The notes: a model not told the origin generated them from the sequence alone. Positions 51,180 through 61,534 are shown, numbered from the stretch's first letter. The stretch: DNA of 64,000 bases from Cyclobacteriaceae bacterium (GCA_019638235.1 JAHBUE010000001.1:1288492-1352491); one strand, 5' to 3'. Made by a program: numbers and translations.

Positions 51180-53468
51180 TTATTTCTCTTTTTTCTCCAC
51201 CACCTTCTTCCCCGCATAGGCCATTGCCGCCCGCAATTCGCCATAGCTGAAATTACCGCCAAGCTTATCAAATAATTCTTTTGAACTGAAAGCCTCGGGC
51301 ATTTCTGCTATGGCCTGCATTATATGTTCCACTCTGTCCTTATCAATAAATTTAAAAATGTCAACGCGGCCGGTTTCAACAGCTTTTGCAAGATGCCCTT
51401 GTATAGTGCCTTTTGTAAGTCCGCGCTCTTTGGCAATTTGTGAAAGAGTCATGCCGGCATTAAAATAATCTAAGGTTATGTCGTAGGTGCTTTTGCCATC
51501 CTTTTCACCACGTGTACCTTTTTTTCGTTTGGGTTTGGTAACGACCGGTGGTATTGTTTTTTCTATTTCCTGTTGTAAGGCAGTGCGCATCGTGGCACGG
51601 CTTTCGGCTAATGTGGCTAACCCTTCCGGGTCTGTTCCGCTAAGTATGGCGCGGGTAAGTGTGGCGGCATTGTCAATATCTTCAATTTTTTTTGAAAGCA
51701 ACTGGTCGAGGTCGTTCAAACTGTTCAAGTAGGTTTTTACACGCTTGCGTTGTTTTGTTTCGGCAATGTGGCGTAACAGCGTATCAAGATTTTTATACAG
51801 CAGGTCTTTGTAATAGACGCTTCCTTTTTGTATCCGCTCTAACAGCATGGCGTTATCTCCGCGCTGAAAAAGATTGTCCAATTGGTATTTAAACTTGTTG
51901 GTTGTTCCGCTTTCGGCTGATAAGGATTCCTCAAGTTGAGCCAACACGGGCTTTGTTGAAATTTCTTTTACCGGAACATCAGCATTGCCTTTTTGCGCAT
52001 AGCGGATTTCGCTTACTAAGTTTTCAAAATCAAATGTTTTGCTTAATATATCAAAAGCATAGTCTTGTTGCCCTGCACTTAATTCGGGCAGCAGTTTGCC
52101 CGGCTTGTTGTATTGCTCATCAAATGCCGCCACGTTTTTGTTAGTGCCGATAGCACGTGGATTAATACGCGAGCGCAACACCAAACCCTCTAACGACCGC
52201 AGCCGCGAAAGAGCAACGTAAACCTGTCCATCGGCAAAAGCCTGGTCAACATCAATAATGGCTTTATCAAAAGTTAGCCCCTGACTTTTATGCACGGTAA
52301 TAGCCCACGCGAGTTTAACCGGGTATTGTTCAAACGTGCCGATTACCTGTTCGTCAAGTTCGCGGGTGTTTGCGTTCACGGTGTATTTTTTGTTTTCCCA
52401 AACTTCTTTTTTCAGCGTGTATGTTTCGTGGGTATCGGCCATGAGTACGGTAATACTATCTTCTGTAAGTGTTTTTACAGTAGCGAGGTTTCCGTTAACA
52501 TAAGCTTTTCCGTCTGAATCATTTTTTATAAACATAATTTGTGCGCCTTCTTTCAATTCAATCTGTTGCAGCACGGGGTACATGCTTTCGGGAAAATCGC
52601 CTTGCACGTTGGCTGTATAGTAATGCGATGGCGAATCTAATTCGCGTAAGCTGTTACGGTTCAGTTCATCGGCCTTGTAGTTATGCGTGGTGAGTGTAAT
52701 TACTTCCTGTATTTCTTTAATCGATTCTTCGGTTTTATAATGCTCGTTCAATCTTTCAATATCCGATTCGGTAATGTCGTTGTTGCGTATGTTGTTTAGT
52801 ATGCTGATGAAGGTATTGTCCTGTTGCCTGAAAATTTTATCTAACTCAATATACACAAAGGGTGCATGATGAAGCGCCTTTGCTTCGTAAAACCAGGGCG
52901 ATGAATAATACCGGCCCAATACCTGTGTATCTTCACCTCGCACTACGGGTGGCAACTGGTACAGGTCGCCAATAAAAAGTAATTGTACTCCGCCAAAGCT
53001 CTGGTAAAAATTTCTACGCACCGCTTTCAACCGATAGTCGATGGCATCGAGCACATCGGCACGCAACATGCTCACTTCATCAATCACCAATAAGTCGATA
53101 GCGCGCAGCACCTGTTTGCGGTCGCTGTTCAGTGGGTGTTTCCGGCCAAGTGTATCGGTAGCGAAGTAACTCCCGTTGCTGTTAAAATCTTCAGGAAGAA
53201 ACCGTTCGGGTAAAAACGTACCTCGTGGTAGCAGAAATTGCGAGTGAATGGTAACGCCCCCGGCATTAAGCGCAGCAATGCCCGTAGGGGCAACCACTAC
53301 AAACGATTTGTGCGTTTTTTGCGCAAGGTTTTTCAGGAAGGTGGTTTTTCCGGTACCGGCTTTCCCGGTAAGGAAAATATGGCTGTTTGTTGTGTTGATA
53401 AATTTTATGGCAGCGTCCATCCGGTCGGTGCCGGTTTGATGGTTGGATGAAGCATGGGCGTATGTCAT
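51180..53468 (-). CDS. PIF1-like helicase with C-terminal HTH_40 domain
   Basis: 762 residues from the ATG at 53468 (earlier in-frame ATGs up to 53561 overlap the divergent gene's leader). It has Walker A LTGKAGTGKTTFLK at residues 35-42, motif Ia VVAPTGIAALNAGGVTIHSQF, Walker B LLVIDEVSMLRADVLDAID, motif III LLFIGDLYQLPPVV, and later KLAWAITVHKSQGLTFDKAIID and QVYVALSRLRSLEGLVL of SF1B helicases. The remainder is a helical linker and a C-terminal helix-turn-helix (LDYFNAGMTLSQIAKERGL, KGTIQGHLAKAVETG) like HTH_40 in RecQ. Unwinds 5'-to-3' DNA, probably G-quadruplex or R-loop structures. Confidence 0.9.
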   Translation of the reverse strand: MTYAHASSNHQTGTDRMDAAIKFINTTNSHIFLTGKAGTGKTTFLKNLAQKTHKSFVVVAPTGIAALNAGGVTIHSQFLLPRGTFLPERFLPEDFNSNGSYFATDTLGRKHPLNSDRKQVLRAIDLLVIDEVSMLRADVLDAIDYRLKAVRRNFYQSFGGVQLLFIGDLYQLPPVVRGEDTQVLGRYYSSPWFYEAKALHHAPFVYIELDKIFRQQDNTFISILNNIRNNDITESDIERLNEHYKTEESIKEIQEVITLTTHNYKADELNRNSLRELDSPSHYYTANVQGDFPESMYPVLQQIELKEGAQIMFIKNDSDGKAYVNGNLATVKTLTEDSITVLMADTHETYTLKKEVWENKKYTVNANTRELDEQVIGTFEQYPVKLAWAITVHKSQGLTFDKAIIDVDQAFADGQVYVALSRLRSLEGLVLRSRINPRAIGTNKNVAAFDEQYNKPGKLLPELSAGQQDYAFDILSKTFDFENLVSEIRYAQKGNADVPVKEISTKPVLAQLEESLSAESGTTNKFKYQLDNLFQRGDNAMLLERIQKGSVYYKDLLYKNLDTLLRHIAETKQRKRVKTYLNSLNDLDQLLSKKIEDIDNAATLTRAILSGTDPEGLATLAESRATMRTALQQEIEKTIPPVVTKPKRKKGTRGEKDGKSTYDITLDYFNAGMTLSQIAKERGLTKGTIQGHLAKAVETGRVDIFKFIDKDRVEHIMQAIAEMPEAFSSKELFDKLGGNFSYGELRAAMAYAGKKVVEKKEK

Positions 53469-53567
53469 GGCGCAAGGTAACATATCGGGCAGGAGTAAAT
53501 CAGTTTCCTGCGATATTTCCACTCTATATAAGTTATGCAAAAGTGCCCGCAGGTGTGGCAAATCCGT

Positions 53568-53575
53568 TAGATTTG
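53568..53575 (+). promoter_or_regulatory. Possible -7 box (TAGATTTG) for the ALDH7 gene
   Basis: TAGATTTG matches TAnnTTTG, 18 bases before the ATG at 53594. No clear -33 element at 19-21 bases. Confidence 0.4.
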
Positions 53576-53593
53576 CACCTTTATTATCGGCCT

Positions 53594-55135
53594 ATGAAAA
53601 ATTCAGCTATCCAAAAAACACTTGCGTCACTTGGTTTAAAATCATCAAATCCGGGAGTATCAACCGGGAAAAAATGGATTAAAACGAAGGGTTCAGCTAT
53701 TGAATCGTATTCGCCTGTTGATGGCGCCCTGATAGGCTCCGTTCAGGCTGCCGATGAAAAATCGTTTTACGATGTGGTGGCGGTTTCAAAAGAAGCATTT
53801 AAAGAATGGCGGAAATGGCCTGCGCCCGTGCGGGGCGAAGTTGTGCGCCAGATAGGAGAGGCGCTGCGCGCGAATAAAGAAGCATTGGGTAAGCTGGTTT
53901 CTTACGAGATGGGTAAATCGTACCAGGAAGGATTGGGCGAAGTGCAGGAGATGATTGACATCTGCGATTTTGCCGTTGGCTTGTCGCGCCAGCTTCACGG
54001 ACTAACCATGCACTCCGAACGGCCGAATCACCGCATGTACGAGCAATATCATCCGATAGGAATAGTAGGTACTATTTCATCGTTCAATTTTCCGGTAGCG
54101 GTATGGTCGTGGAACACCATGTTGGCGTGGGTGTGTGGCGATACGTGTATCTGGAAGCCGTCAGAAAAAACTCCGTTGTGCAGCATTGCCTGCCAGCATA
54201 TCATAGCAAAAGTGTTTGAGGCCAACAAGGTGCCGGAAGGCGTTTCGTGTTTGGTAAATGGCGATGCTTCTATCGGAAAGTTATTGGCGCAGAGTGAAGA
54301 TATTCCGTTGGTATCGGCAACAGGCTCTACGCGCATGGGCCGTGCTGTTGGCAAAATGGTGGTTGAGCGTTTCGGCAGACCGTTACTTGAGTTGGGCGGT
54401 AACAACGCTATCATCATCACCGAAAAGGCAAATCTTGATATGGCCATTCGTGGTGCCTTGTTTGGCGCAGTAGGCACTGCCGGGCAGCGTTGCACCACTA
54501 CGCGCAGGTTAATTATTCATGAAAAAATTTATAACGATGTTAAGAATCGTTTGAAAAAAGCATACACTCAACTTTCTATCGGCAATCCGTTAGACACAAA
54601 AAATCATGTTGGCCCGCTTATCGACCAGCACGCAGTAGCGCTTTATTTGAATGCCTTGAGTGAAATAAAAAAACAAGGCGGAAAATTTGTGGTTGAGGGT
54701 GGCGTGCTAAAAGGCAAAGGCTATGAGTCGGGGTGCTATGTTAAACCGGCTATTGCCGAAGTGAAAAACAACTACCCGATTGTTCAGCAGGAAACATTTG
54801 CCCCGATACTTTATCTTATAAAATACAAGACATTGGATGAAGCCATAGCGCTCCAAAACGATGTGAAGCAGGGCTTATCCTCAGCCATTATGACTACCGA
54901 TTTGCGCCAGATGGAGCAATTTCTGTCGGCTGGCGGCTCGGATTGCGGTATCGCCAATGTTAATATCGGTACCTCTGGCGCGGAGATTGGCGGAGCATTT
55001 GGAGGAGAGAAGGAAACCGGTGGCGGGCGCGAATCCGGTTCGGATGCGTGGAAAGTATATATGCGCAGGCAAACCAATACCATTAATTATGGCGACTCCC
55101 TGCCCTTAGCCCAGGGTATTAAATTTGATATCTAA
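53594..55135 (+). CDS. Aldehyde dehydrogenase, ALDH7 (antiquitin/aminoadipate-semialdehyde) type
   Basis: 513 residues from the ATG at 53594; the frame runs upstream to 53447 but the extra part covers the promoter and helicase start. Core blocks: GIVGTISSFNFPVAVWSWN, IWKPSEKTPLCSI, SATGSTRMGRAVGKMV, Glu266 in LLELGGNNAII and catalytic Cys300 in VGTAGQRCTTTRR, ending GGAFGGEKETGGGRESGSDAW. These match ALDH7, which oxidises alpha-aminoadipate semialdehyde in lysine breakdown. Lys-pathway partners are not adjacent, so the substrate is by homology only. Confidence 0.88.
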   Translation: MKNSAIQKTLASLGLKSSNPGVSTGKKWIKTKGSAIESYSPVDGALIGSVQAADEKSFYDVVAVSKEAFKEWRKWPAPVRGEVVRQIGEALRANKEALGKLVSYEMGKSYQEGLGEVQEMIDICDFAVGLSRQLHGLTMHSERPNHRMYEQYHPIGIVGTISSFNFPVAVWSWNTMLAWVCGDTCIWKPSEKTPLCSIACQHIIAKVFEANKVPEGVSCLVNGDASIGKLLAQSEDIPLVSATGSTRMGRAVGKMVVERFGRPLLELGGNNAIIITEKANLDMAIRGALFGAVGTAGQRCTTTRRLIIHEKIYNDVKNRLKKAYTQLSIGNPLDTKNHVGPLIDQHAVALYLNALSEIKKQGGKFVVEGGVLKGKGYESGCYVKPAIAEVKNNYPIVQQETFAPILYLIKYKTLDEAIALQNDVKQGLSSAIMTTDLRQMEQFLSAGGSDCGIANVNIGTSGAEIGGAFGGEKETGGGRESGSDAWKVYMRRQTNTINYGDSLPLAQGIKFDI

Positions 55136-55194
55136 ACCGCTTGGATTTCAATTGTAAACATCTAATTTTATAAGCACGTATATCCCTGAATGCT

Positions 55195-55602
55195 ATGGCC
55201 GACAAGAAGTTTCGCACCGTTATGTTGATCGATGACAATGAGATTGATAATCTCATTAATCAAAAAATGATTGAATCTGCCGCTGTTACGGAAAACATTT
55301 ACACGCACACGGGCGCAAAGAGCGCCATTGAGTTTTTGCGTAACATGGAACGCTTAGACGTAGCGGACAAGGTGCTGCCCGATGTTATTTTCCTTGACAT
55401 TGATATGCCGTTGATGGACGGCTTTCAGTTTTTGGAAGAGTTCGAGAAATTAAGCAACGTGGCCAAGAAGAAATGCAAGATTGTGATGCTTACTTCCAGC
55501 ATAAATCCGCAGGATTTCAGCCGTTCGAAGAAGTATGAAAACGTGAAGCTTTACCTGAACAAGCCGCTCTCGCACGAAAACATTCTGAAACTCGAAGTCT
55601 GA
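55195..55602 (+). CDS. Single-domain response regulator (CheY-like)
   Basis: 135 residues of receiver domain only: acidic pair LIDDNEIDN, phosphoacceptor Asp68 in VIFLDIDMPLMDGFQ, switch Ser/Thr in VMLTSSINPQD and Lys in YLNKPLS. No output domain follows. Such stand-alone receivers in Bacteroidota often feed a phosphorelay; no kinase is adjacent. 59 bases after the ALDH7 gene on the same strand. Confidence 0.92.
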   Translation: MADKKFRTVMLIDDNEIDNLINQKMIESAAVTENIYTHTGAKSAIEFLRNMERLDVADKVLPDVIFLDIDMPLMDGFQFLEEFEKLSNVAKKKCKIVMLTSSINPQDFSRSKKYENVKLYLNKPLSHENILKLEV

Positions 55603-55610
55603 GCGTAAGG

Positions 55611-57062
55611 TCAGTATTCAGTCAGGTTGTTCACCAATTTTTCATCAAGCCTGATATACAAGGTTGGGGCAAAGTAACTTGCCGTGGCTACCTTGAGTTT
55701 GGGTATAACGGCATGTATCTTTTTAGCCTTTTCGCGTTTGGCTTCACTTACCGATATTTTCAGAATTTTGATAAACAACTGGATGTTTTCGCAGGCATCC
55801 TTGCCAATCAGGCGTATCTGCCGCTGAATACTGCTTGCCAATTGGTTGAACAATTCATAATCACGTATCAGCACATATTGAAGCGCCAGCAACGATTTGA
55901 TTTCCAATTGAGTAACCGGGTATTTTTTCAGGCTGACTTCGTTCAGTAAACCATTGATAAGTTTTGCTGCCTCGTCATATTTATCGGCATAGTAGGCCGA
56001 CAGCGCCTTGTAGGTAACAAAAATGACATGCCCCGGTACGTCTGAAGCATCCGGCTCATAATCGGCAAACAGGTTTTCATTTTCTGCATACAATTCGGTT
56101 TCTGTATTCAGGCGCAGATGCCGTTCAAATTTTGAAATCAGGAATTGTGCCGGGAAGGTATAGGTAGGATAATTCGTTAACAGGTTGCCGGCTGCATCGT
56201 TTACTTCTTCAAAATATTTTTCGGCCTGGCGGTAAACTTTATAGTGATTGTAATACTCTAATTTCAGGAATTCAAACACTAAGTTCAGGTGGTAATAAAT
56301 TGAGTCAAGGCTGTAGCTTTCAAAAATTTTCTGAACCTTTTCAAAAGTATCTTCAATTGATTCGGTATCCTTATCCTGAAGCTGGCTTTCGTCTGGCTCA
56401 ACAAACAGCCGGTGGAATACATGCATGGCGCTATGGTACACGTACAACCGGTGCGATTCATACAGGTTGGACACGTTCGTCATCTCCTTTAATAACAAGG
56501 TAAGTCCAAGCTTTTCTAGTTCATCCCCGGTGAACAGGTAGCTTCCGAATTTCTTAAAATAATCAGCCAGGAGGTCTTCAGCCTTGTCTAAGGCCAACAT
56601 ATACGCAACATGGCGGTTGTAAAGCTGGGAGTATTGGAAATAATCGGGAGAATTTACCTGGAGCTTTTTTAACGATTTGTAAATAACGGTCAACTCGTTG
56701 GCCAGGTCATAATCAATCAACTCTTTTTCGAGTTTCTTTAGTGTGGCAATGGCGATGGTACGCTTTTTGGTAAACACAATTTCATTGATGTTGGCTACCT
56801 TCCGCAGCACATCAGTGCGAGGGCTTTCCAACTGCTGCATCAGGTATTCCTCAATCTTGAGGTTAAGCCGCGACCGCAGCGTGTAAAAGGCGTTGGTGTT
56901 TACCTCCAGTTCCGCCATAATTTTTCTGTCAGAGAGGGAGCGTTCACGGAGTGCTTTTAAGAGATAAGCGGATTTTTCGGCATTACTCTCTATCAACGAG
57001 TCGTGTATGGCTTTAAAATCCTTCTCAGAGAGTTGCTTGATGATGTTCTTGAGTTTGGCCAT
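55611..57062 (-). CDS. Helical repeat protein of unknown function
   Basis: A 483-residue soluble protein without signal or TM segment. The N-terminal 90 residues are helical with an HTH-like stretch, LSDRKIMAELEVNTNAFYTLRSRLN. The rest is a run of amphipathic helix pairs resembling degenerate TPRs (LEYYNHYKVYRQAEKYFEEVNDAAG, YKALSAYYADKYDEAAKLINGLL). I do not recognise a named family. Convergent with the single-domain receiver gene, nine bases apart, which may hint at partnership but is only positional. Confidence 0.75.
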   Translation of the reverse strand: MAKLKNIIKQLSEKDFKAIHDSLIESNAEKSAYLLKALRERSLSDRKIMAELEVNTNAFYTLRSRLNLKIEEYLMQQLESPRTDVLRKVANINEIVFTKKRTIAIATLKKLEKELIDYDLANELTVIYKSLKKLQVNSPDYFQYSQLYNRHVAYMLALDKAEDLLADYFKKFGSYLFTGDELEKLGLTLLLKEMTNVSNLYESHRLYVYHSAMHVFHRLFVEPDESQLQDKDTESIEDTFEKVQKIFESYSLDSIYYHLNLVFEFLKLEYYNHYKVYRQAEKYFEEVNDAAGNLLTNYPTYTFPAQFLISKFERHLRLNTETELYAENENLFADYEPDASDVPGHVIFVTYKALSAYYADKYDEAAKLINGLLNEVSLKKYPVTQLEIKSLLALQYVLIRDYELFNQLASSIQRQIRLIGKDACENIQLFIKILKISVSEAKREKAKKIHAVIPKLKVATASYFAPTLYIRLDEKLVNNLTEY

Positions 57063-57216
57063 TGCTACATGTTAACAAAGTGAAAATTTACAAATTTTAT
57101 TCATGCCAGCAACAATATTAACCCGACTTTACATTTTTTATCTGCGGAAGGGGCTTTGACGAGCGCGGCATGGTGTTCAACACAAACTTCGTAGCTTTGA
57201 AAACATTGATTAAATC

Positions 57217-59802
57217 GTGCTGAACTATCGCTTTATACTGGTATTTATCGTGCTGGCGGGCTGGCACTCTGTGCATGCGCAATTGCTAACGGAACGGCAG
57301 GCGTATAGTAATCTCCAGAAGGGGAAATGGGACAAAGCCTGGGTGCAGGTAACAAAAATCGTGCGAAAAGACAGCACCAACATAGTTGCCTGGTATGTGT
57401 GTGCAACCTACTTTTTTGATCCCGCCAATCCGGCCTTCCAGATCGACTCGGCCTATAAATACACCATGACGGCCCTTGCCCGGTTGCCGGATGCAGGCGC
57501 AAAGCAACGCGACAAGATGAGGCGCTTCCCGTTAGACAGTGCCGGGCTTGTGACCACACGCCAGGCAATTGACAGCGCGGCATTTGAACGGGCAAAAACA
57601 ATTAACACCGAGCAGGCGTATCTTGGTTTTATTGCCGGCTTTCCGTTTGCCCGCCAGCTCGACCGCGCCCGCGAACTTCGCGATGAAGTAGCCTACATTG
57701 ATGCGTTGAAAGAAAATACCTATACCAGTTTTCTGAAATACCTGCAACGCTACCCTAATGCCTCGCGCGCCCCGGAGGCGCGTGAACGTTACGAGAAATT
57801 ATTGTTTGAAGCCAAAACAAAAGACCGCAAACTTTTGAGTTACCGGACTTTTATTAAAGAGTATCCCGCATCCCCCTATCGGCACGAGGCCGAACAGCAG
57901 GTTTTTGAAATTTCAACCGCCTCAGGCAATGCCAATGATTTTTTGGCTTTTATGAAAGACTATCCCGATAGTAAGTTTTATAACCGGGCACGAAATATTT
58001 TTTATCACATCGTGCGCGAAACCAATCAACTTGTTCCTTCTGTCATAGTGAATGATTCGCTTAACACCTTAATCAGTTTTGAGCAGGAATACCTTGTTCC
58101 GTTTTATCGTGAGGGGAAGTTTGGTTTTATGGATGCGCACGGAAAGGAAGTGATTAAACCCATAGCCAAAGAAATCGGGCGTGAATACCAATGTGGCAAT
58201 ATTCTTGAAGAACTGTTGGTGCTTGATGAACTTGTTGTTGCCCGAAATGGCGCCATTGTTTTTCGTGGCGATGTGGAAGAGCTGGATGATATCGGGTATG
58301 GTTTTCTTTTTATCGTTGGGACTGATTGCGGGGCAGTTGTACATAAATCCGGTTTGGTGATTGAACTCTGTGCAGACGATGTGCGCGTGATTGGCGGAGC
58401 CTTCTTAGCCATCCGTAAAGAAAAACGCTGGAGATTAAAAACATTTACCGGTCGTGAGTTGCCGGTAGGTTCATTTGATGATGCCGATGCCATAGATGAT
58501 GTATTAGTGTTGAAGCAATCGGGTAAAACGTTGTTGAAACGTAAAGAAGAGGTAGCCGCCTCGGCAGATCAGTTAATGGTTGCCTTTAATACGAAATATG
58601 ATGAAGCCAAACGCTGGGGCGAGGAAATGATTTGGGTTAGGGTTGGCAATAAACAAGGATTGCTTGATATGAATCTCCATGAGCGCATTAAACTAACAAC
58701 ACAAGAAATTCAACCGGCATTTTTTGGTGCAGTTTCAAAAACAGCAGAAGGCTATCGGTTGTGGACGAAGAGTGGTGGTGAATCGGAATCATTTAAACAA
58801 ATAAAAATTCAACAGCCCTGGGTAGCCGTGCAGCAAAACAACCAATGGCGCATTGCCAACCGGTTTGTAAATACATTTAACAAAGAAACATTCGACAGCA
58901 TTTATTTTACAGGCCCGTTTTGCATGGCGGTAAAAGGCGATACGACCCACGCTTATAGTACAGATGTTCATTCGGTTTTGCTAACAGGCAATGCGCGCAT
59001 ACAATTTTTGCCCGGAAAAGATTCGGTTTATTTTATCTTGCTTGAAGAAGGCGATAAAAAACAACTGTACAATTCAGGTGGTGAACGGTTGTTTACTGTT
59101 CAGTATGACCGTATTGATTTTGCCGGAGAAAATCTTTTCACGGTTATGCGAAAAGGTAAGCGCGGGCTGATTAATCTTCAAGGCAGACCGGTAGTTCCTA
59201 CGGATTATGATGCCATAGGAAATATCGACCAGGGTACTGTTCCGGTGCTCAAGGATAAAAAATTCGGGATATTGGATATTGTTAATCGCAAGGAGATAAA
59301 ACCCCAGTACGAAAAAAATATTGTCCGGTTTAATCATCAGTATCTTATTGCGTTCAAAGCGGGTTACTCTGGATTAATCGATTGGAATAATAAATCCATC
59401 ACCCCGTTTGAGTACGAAGAAATCCGTTACTGGAACGATTCGTGTGCATTGGTGCGCAAAGATTACCAATGGTTGGTGTATAATTTTGTAGAAAAGAAAA
59501 TTGTAGCCGATAAAATCAGGAAATTTACCTGGTTGCGCGAAACCACAACGGATAAGCTTGCTATTGTGCAGCAGGAACATAGTTACGGTGTGTTGAGCAG
59601 CAAAAACGGATTTATTTTGCAGCCCACGTTCAGCGATATTGTTAACCTGGGCTCGGCCACAAAACCGCTTTACTTTACCGAAAAGCACGTAGAGGAAGCC
59701 TCCATTTATGTGGTGATTTATTATGATGAAAACGGTACGTTGCTGCGCAGGCAGGTTTTTGAAACCGATGATTATGAGCGGATTTACTGCTCACAAAATT
59801 AA
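57217..59802 (+). CDS. TPR and WG-repeat secreted protein
   Basis: An 861-residue exported protein starting at GTG (57217), which yields a signal peptide (RFILVFIVLAGWHSVHAQ). Residues about 20-290 are helical TPR-like or coiled units (YLGFIAGFPFARQLDRARELRDE, YTSFLKYLQRYPNASRAPEARERY, YRTFIKEYPASPYRHEAEQ). From about 300 to the end are WG-type beta repeats: YREGKFGFMDAHGKEVIKPIA, RKGKRGLINLQGRPVVPTDYDAI, KDKKFGILDIVNRKEIKPQYE, GYSGLIDWNNKSITPFEYEEI. Function unknown; such proteins are typical surface or periplasmic scaffolds of Cytophagales. Confidence 0.82.
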   Translation: MLNYRFILVFIVLAGWHSVHAQLLTERQAYSNLQKGKWDKAWVQVTKIVRKDSTNIVAWYVCATYFFDPANPAFQIDSAYKYTMTALARLPDAGAKQRDKMRRFPLDSAGLVTTRQAIDSAAFERAKTINTEQAYLGFIAGFPFARQLDRARELRDEVAYIDALKENTYTSFLKYLQRYPNASRAPEARERYEKLLFEAKTKDRKLLSYRTFIKEYPASPYRHEAEQQVFEISTASGNANDFLAFMKDYPDSKFYNRARNIFYHIVRETNQLVPSVIVNDSLNTLISFEQEYLVPFYREGKFGFMDAHGKEVIKPIAKEIGREYQCGNILEELLVLDELVVARNGAIVFRGDVEELDDIGYGFLFIVGTDCGAVVHKSGLVIELCADDVRVIGGAFLAIRKEKRWRLKTFTGRELPVGSFDDADAIDDVLVLKQSGKTLLKRKEEVAASADQLMVAFNTKYDEAKRWGEEMIWVRVGNKQGLLDMNLHERIKLTTQEIQPAFFGAVSKTAEGYRLWTKSGGESESFKQIKIQQPWVAVQQNNQWRIANRFVNTFNKETFDSIYFTGPFCMAVKGDTTHAYSTDVHSVLLTGNARIQFLPGKDSVYFILLEEGDKKQLYNSGGERLFTVQYDRIDFAGENLFTVMRKGKRGLINLQGRPVVPTDYDAIGNIDQGTVPVLKDKKFGILDIVNRKEIKPQYEKNIVRFNHQYLIAFKAGYSGLIDWNNKSITPFEYEEIRYWNDSCALVRKDYQWLVYNFVEKKIVADKIRKFTWLRETTTDKLAIVQQEHSYGVLSSKNGFILQPTFSDIVNLGSATKPLYFTEKHVEEASIYVVIYYDENGTLLRRQVFETDDYERIYCSQN

Positions 59803-59873
59803 TTGAGCGTTTATCCTGTATTTGCGGTGCACCATTTTGGAAAATGATATATTGCATTTTTATATAGAATTCT

Positions 59874-61517
59874 ATGAGAACACTTACGTTATTTTTCTTC
59901 GTTACAGTAATCAGCCTTACCGCTTTTTCGCAAGCCAATGAAAGGCCGAAACTTGTTGTGGGTATTATGGTTGACCAGATGCGGCAGGAGTATTTGTACC
60001 GCTATTACGACAAATATGGTGAGGGAGGATTTAAACGACTAATCGACAAAGGTTTTGTGGTAATGAACGGGCATTACAATTATGTGCCCACTTATACCGC
60101 CCCTGGCCACGCTTCGGTATATACAGGCACTACTCCGGCCTATCACGGCATTATTGGTAACGACTGGTATGATAAAACGATTGATAAAAGTGTTTACTGT
60201 GCCGGTGATGACAGTCAGAAAACTGTGGGAAGTACAACTGAAGACAAAGGTAAAATGTCGCCTCATCGGATGCTGACTACCACGATAACAGACGAACTGA
60301 AATTAGCCACACAAAAAAAATCCAAGGTTATCGGCATTTCTGCGAAAGATCGCGGCTCTATTCTGCCTGCAGGGCACATGGCCGATGCGGCATATTGGTA
60401 TGATGGAAAAACCGGCAGGCTTATTACCAGCACATTTTATATGGATAAACTTCCCGACTGGGTTGAGAAATTCAATGCGCGTCAGCTTCCCGATAAATAT
60501 TTGTCGCAAACATGGAATACCCTGTTACCCATTGACCAATATGAAGAGAGTGGCAGCGATAACAGCCCATACGAAGCAAAATTAGGTGAACATAGATCTG
60601 TGTTTCCTTATGACTTAAAAGAACTACGAAAAACCAATGGCAACTTTGAATTACTCACCAACACACCCTTCTCGAATGATTTTTTAACAGAGTTTGCCAA
60701 AACCGCCATTGATGCCGAAAAACTTGGCGCAGATAAGTGGACGGATTTTTTAGCCCTATCATACTCTGCTACCGATTATGCCGGTCATCGTGTTGGGCCT
60801 AATGCTGTTGAGTTGCAGGATATGTACATGCGCCTCGACAAAAACCTGGCAGACTTGTTTAGGAAACTTGATGAAACGGTTGGTGATGGAAATTACTTAG
60901 TGTTTCTATCGGCCGACCATGCTGTTGCCGAGGTGCCCCAATATTTGATTGACAGTAAAACACCTGCCGGTAATTTGCGATTCAGCCAACTGACAGCCGG
61001 GCTTACAGACTTTTTGAATAGCTATTTTCCTGATAAGCAAATTATCAAAACCGTTTCTAACGACCAGGTTTTTCTTAACCATGAAGCATTCAGCACCGAC
61101 CCGCGCACGGGTGGTGTTGATATGATGATTGCCACGGAGTTAATATCGAATTACCTGATGCAGCAAGATGGTATAGCCAATGTTTTTTCAAAAGGCCTTT
61201 TGCGCCAGGGCGATTTTAATGAAGGTGGAATTAAAGGTATGGCCATTCGCGGTCATCATCCCAAGCGCAGTGGCGATATGACGGTAGTGTTGGAACCTGG
61301 CTGGTTTTACAGTAGTCGTATACAGGGCACTACGCACGGTTCGCCCTATACTTACGATACACACGTGCCGATTGTGTTTTATGGCAAGGGTGTAAAGGCA
61401 GGCTCAACGGTACGGTATCACACTGTTACGGATATTGCCCCCACGCTTTCCATGCTGCTGAAAATAAAACTTCCCAACGGTTGCACAGGCCAGCCTGTTG
61501 CAGAGTTGTTTGAGTAA
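59874..61517 (+). CDS. pafA: PafA-type alkaline phosphatase
   Basis: A 547-residue periplasmic phosphatase of the alkaline phosphatase superfamily. Signal peptide MRTLTLFFFVTVISLTAFSQ. Zinc ligand Asp34 in GIMVDQMRQEY, nucleophile Thr75 in VPTYTAPGHASVYTG, Asn96 in GNDWYD, and Lys158/Arg160 in GISAKDRGSILPAGHMAD, the monoesterase signature of PafA. Further zinc ligands are in YSATDYAGHRVGP, LSADHAVAEVP and THGSPYTYDTHVPIVFYG. It is calcium- and phosphate-insensitive in relatives and scavenges phosphate from organic monoesters. Single gene. Confidence 0.9.
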   Translation: MRTLTLFFFVTVISLTAFSQANERPKLVVGIMVDQMRQEYLYRYYDKYGEGGFKRLIDKGFVVMNGHYNYVPTYTAPGHASVYTGTTPAYHGIIGNDWYDKTIDKSVYCAGDDSQKTVGSTTEDKGKMSPHRMLTTTITDELKLATQKKSKVIGISAKDRGSILPAGHMADAAYWYDGKTGRLITSTFYMDKLPDWVEKFNARQLPDKYLSQTWNTLLPIDQYEESGSDNSPYEAKLGEHRSVFPYDLKELRKTNGNFELLTNTPFSNDFLTEFAKTAIDAEKLGADKWTDFLALSYSATDYAGHRVGPNAVELQDMYMRLDKNLADLFRKLDETVGDGNYLVFLSADHAVAEVPQYLIDSKTPAGNLRFSQLTAGLTDFLNSYFPDKQIIKTVSNDQVFLNHEAFSTDPRTGGVDMMIATELISNYLMQQDGIANVFSKGLLRQGDFNEGGIKGMAIRGHHPKRSGDMTVVLEPGWFYSSRIQGTTHGSPYTYDTHVPIVFYGKGVKAGSTVRYHTVTDIAPTLSMLLKIKLPNGCTGQPVAELFE

Positions 61518-61534
61518 GGATAGTGGTATTTTGT

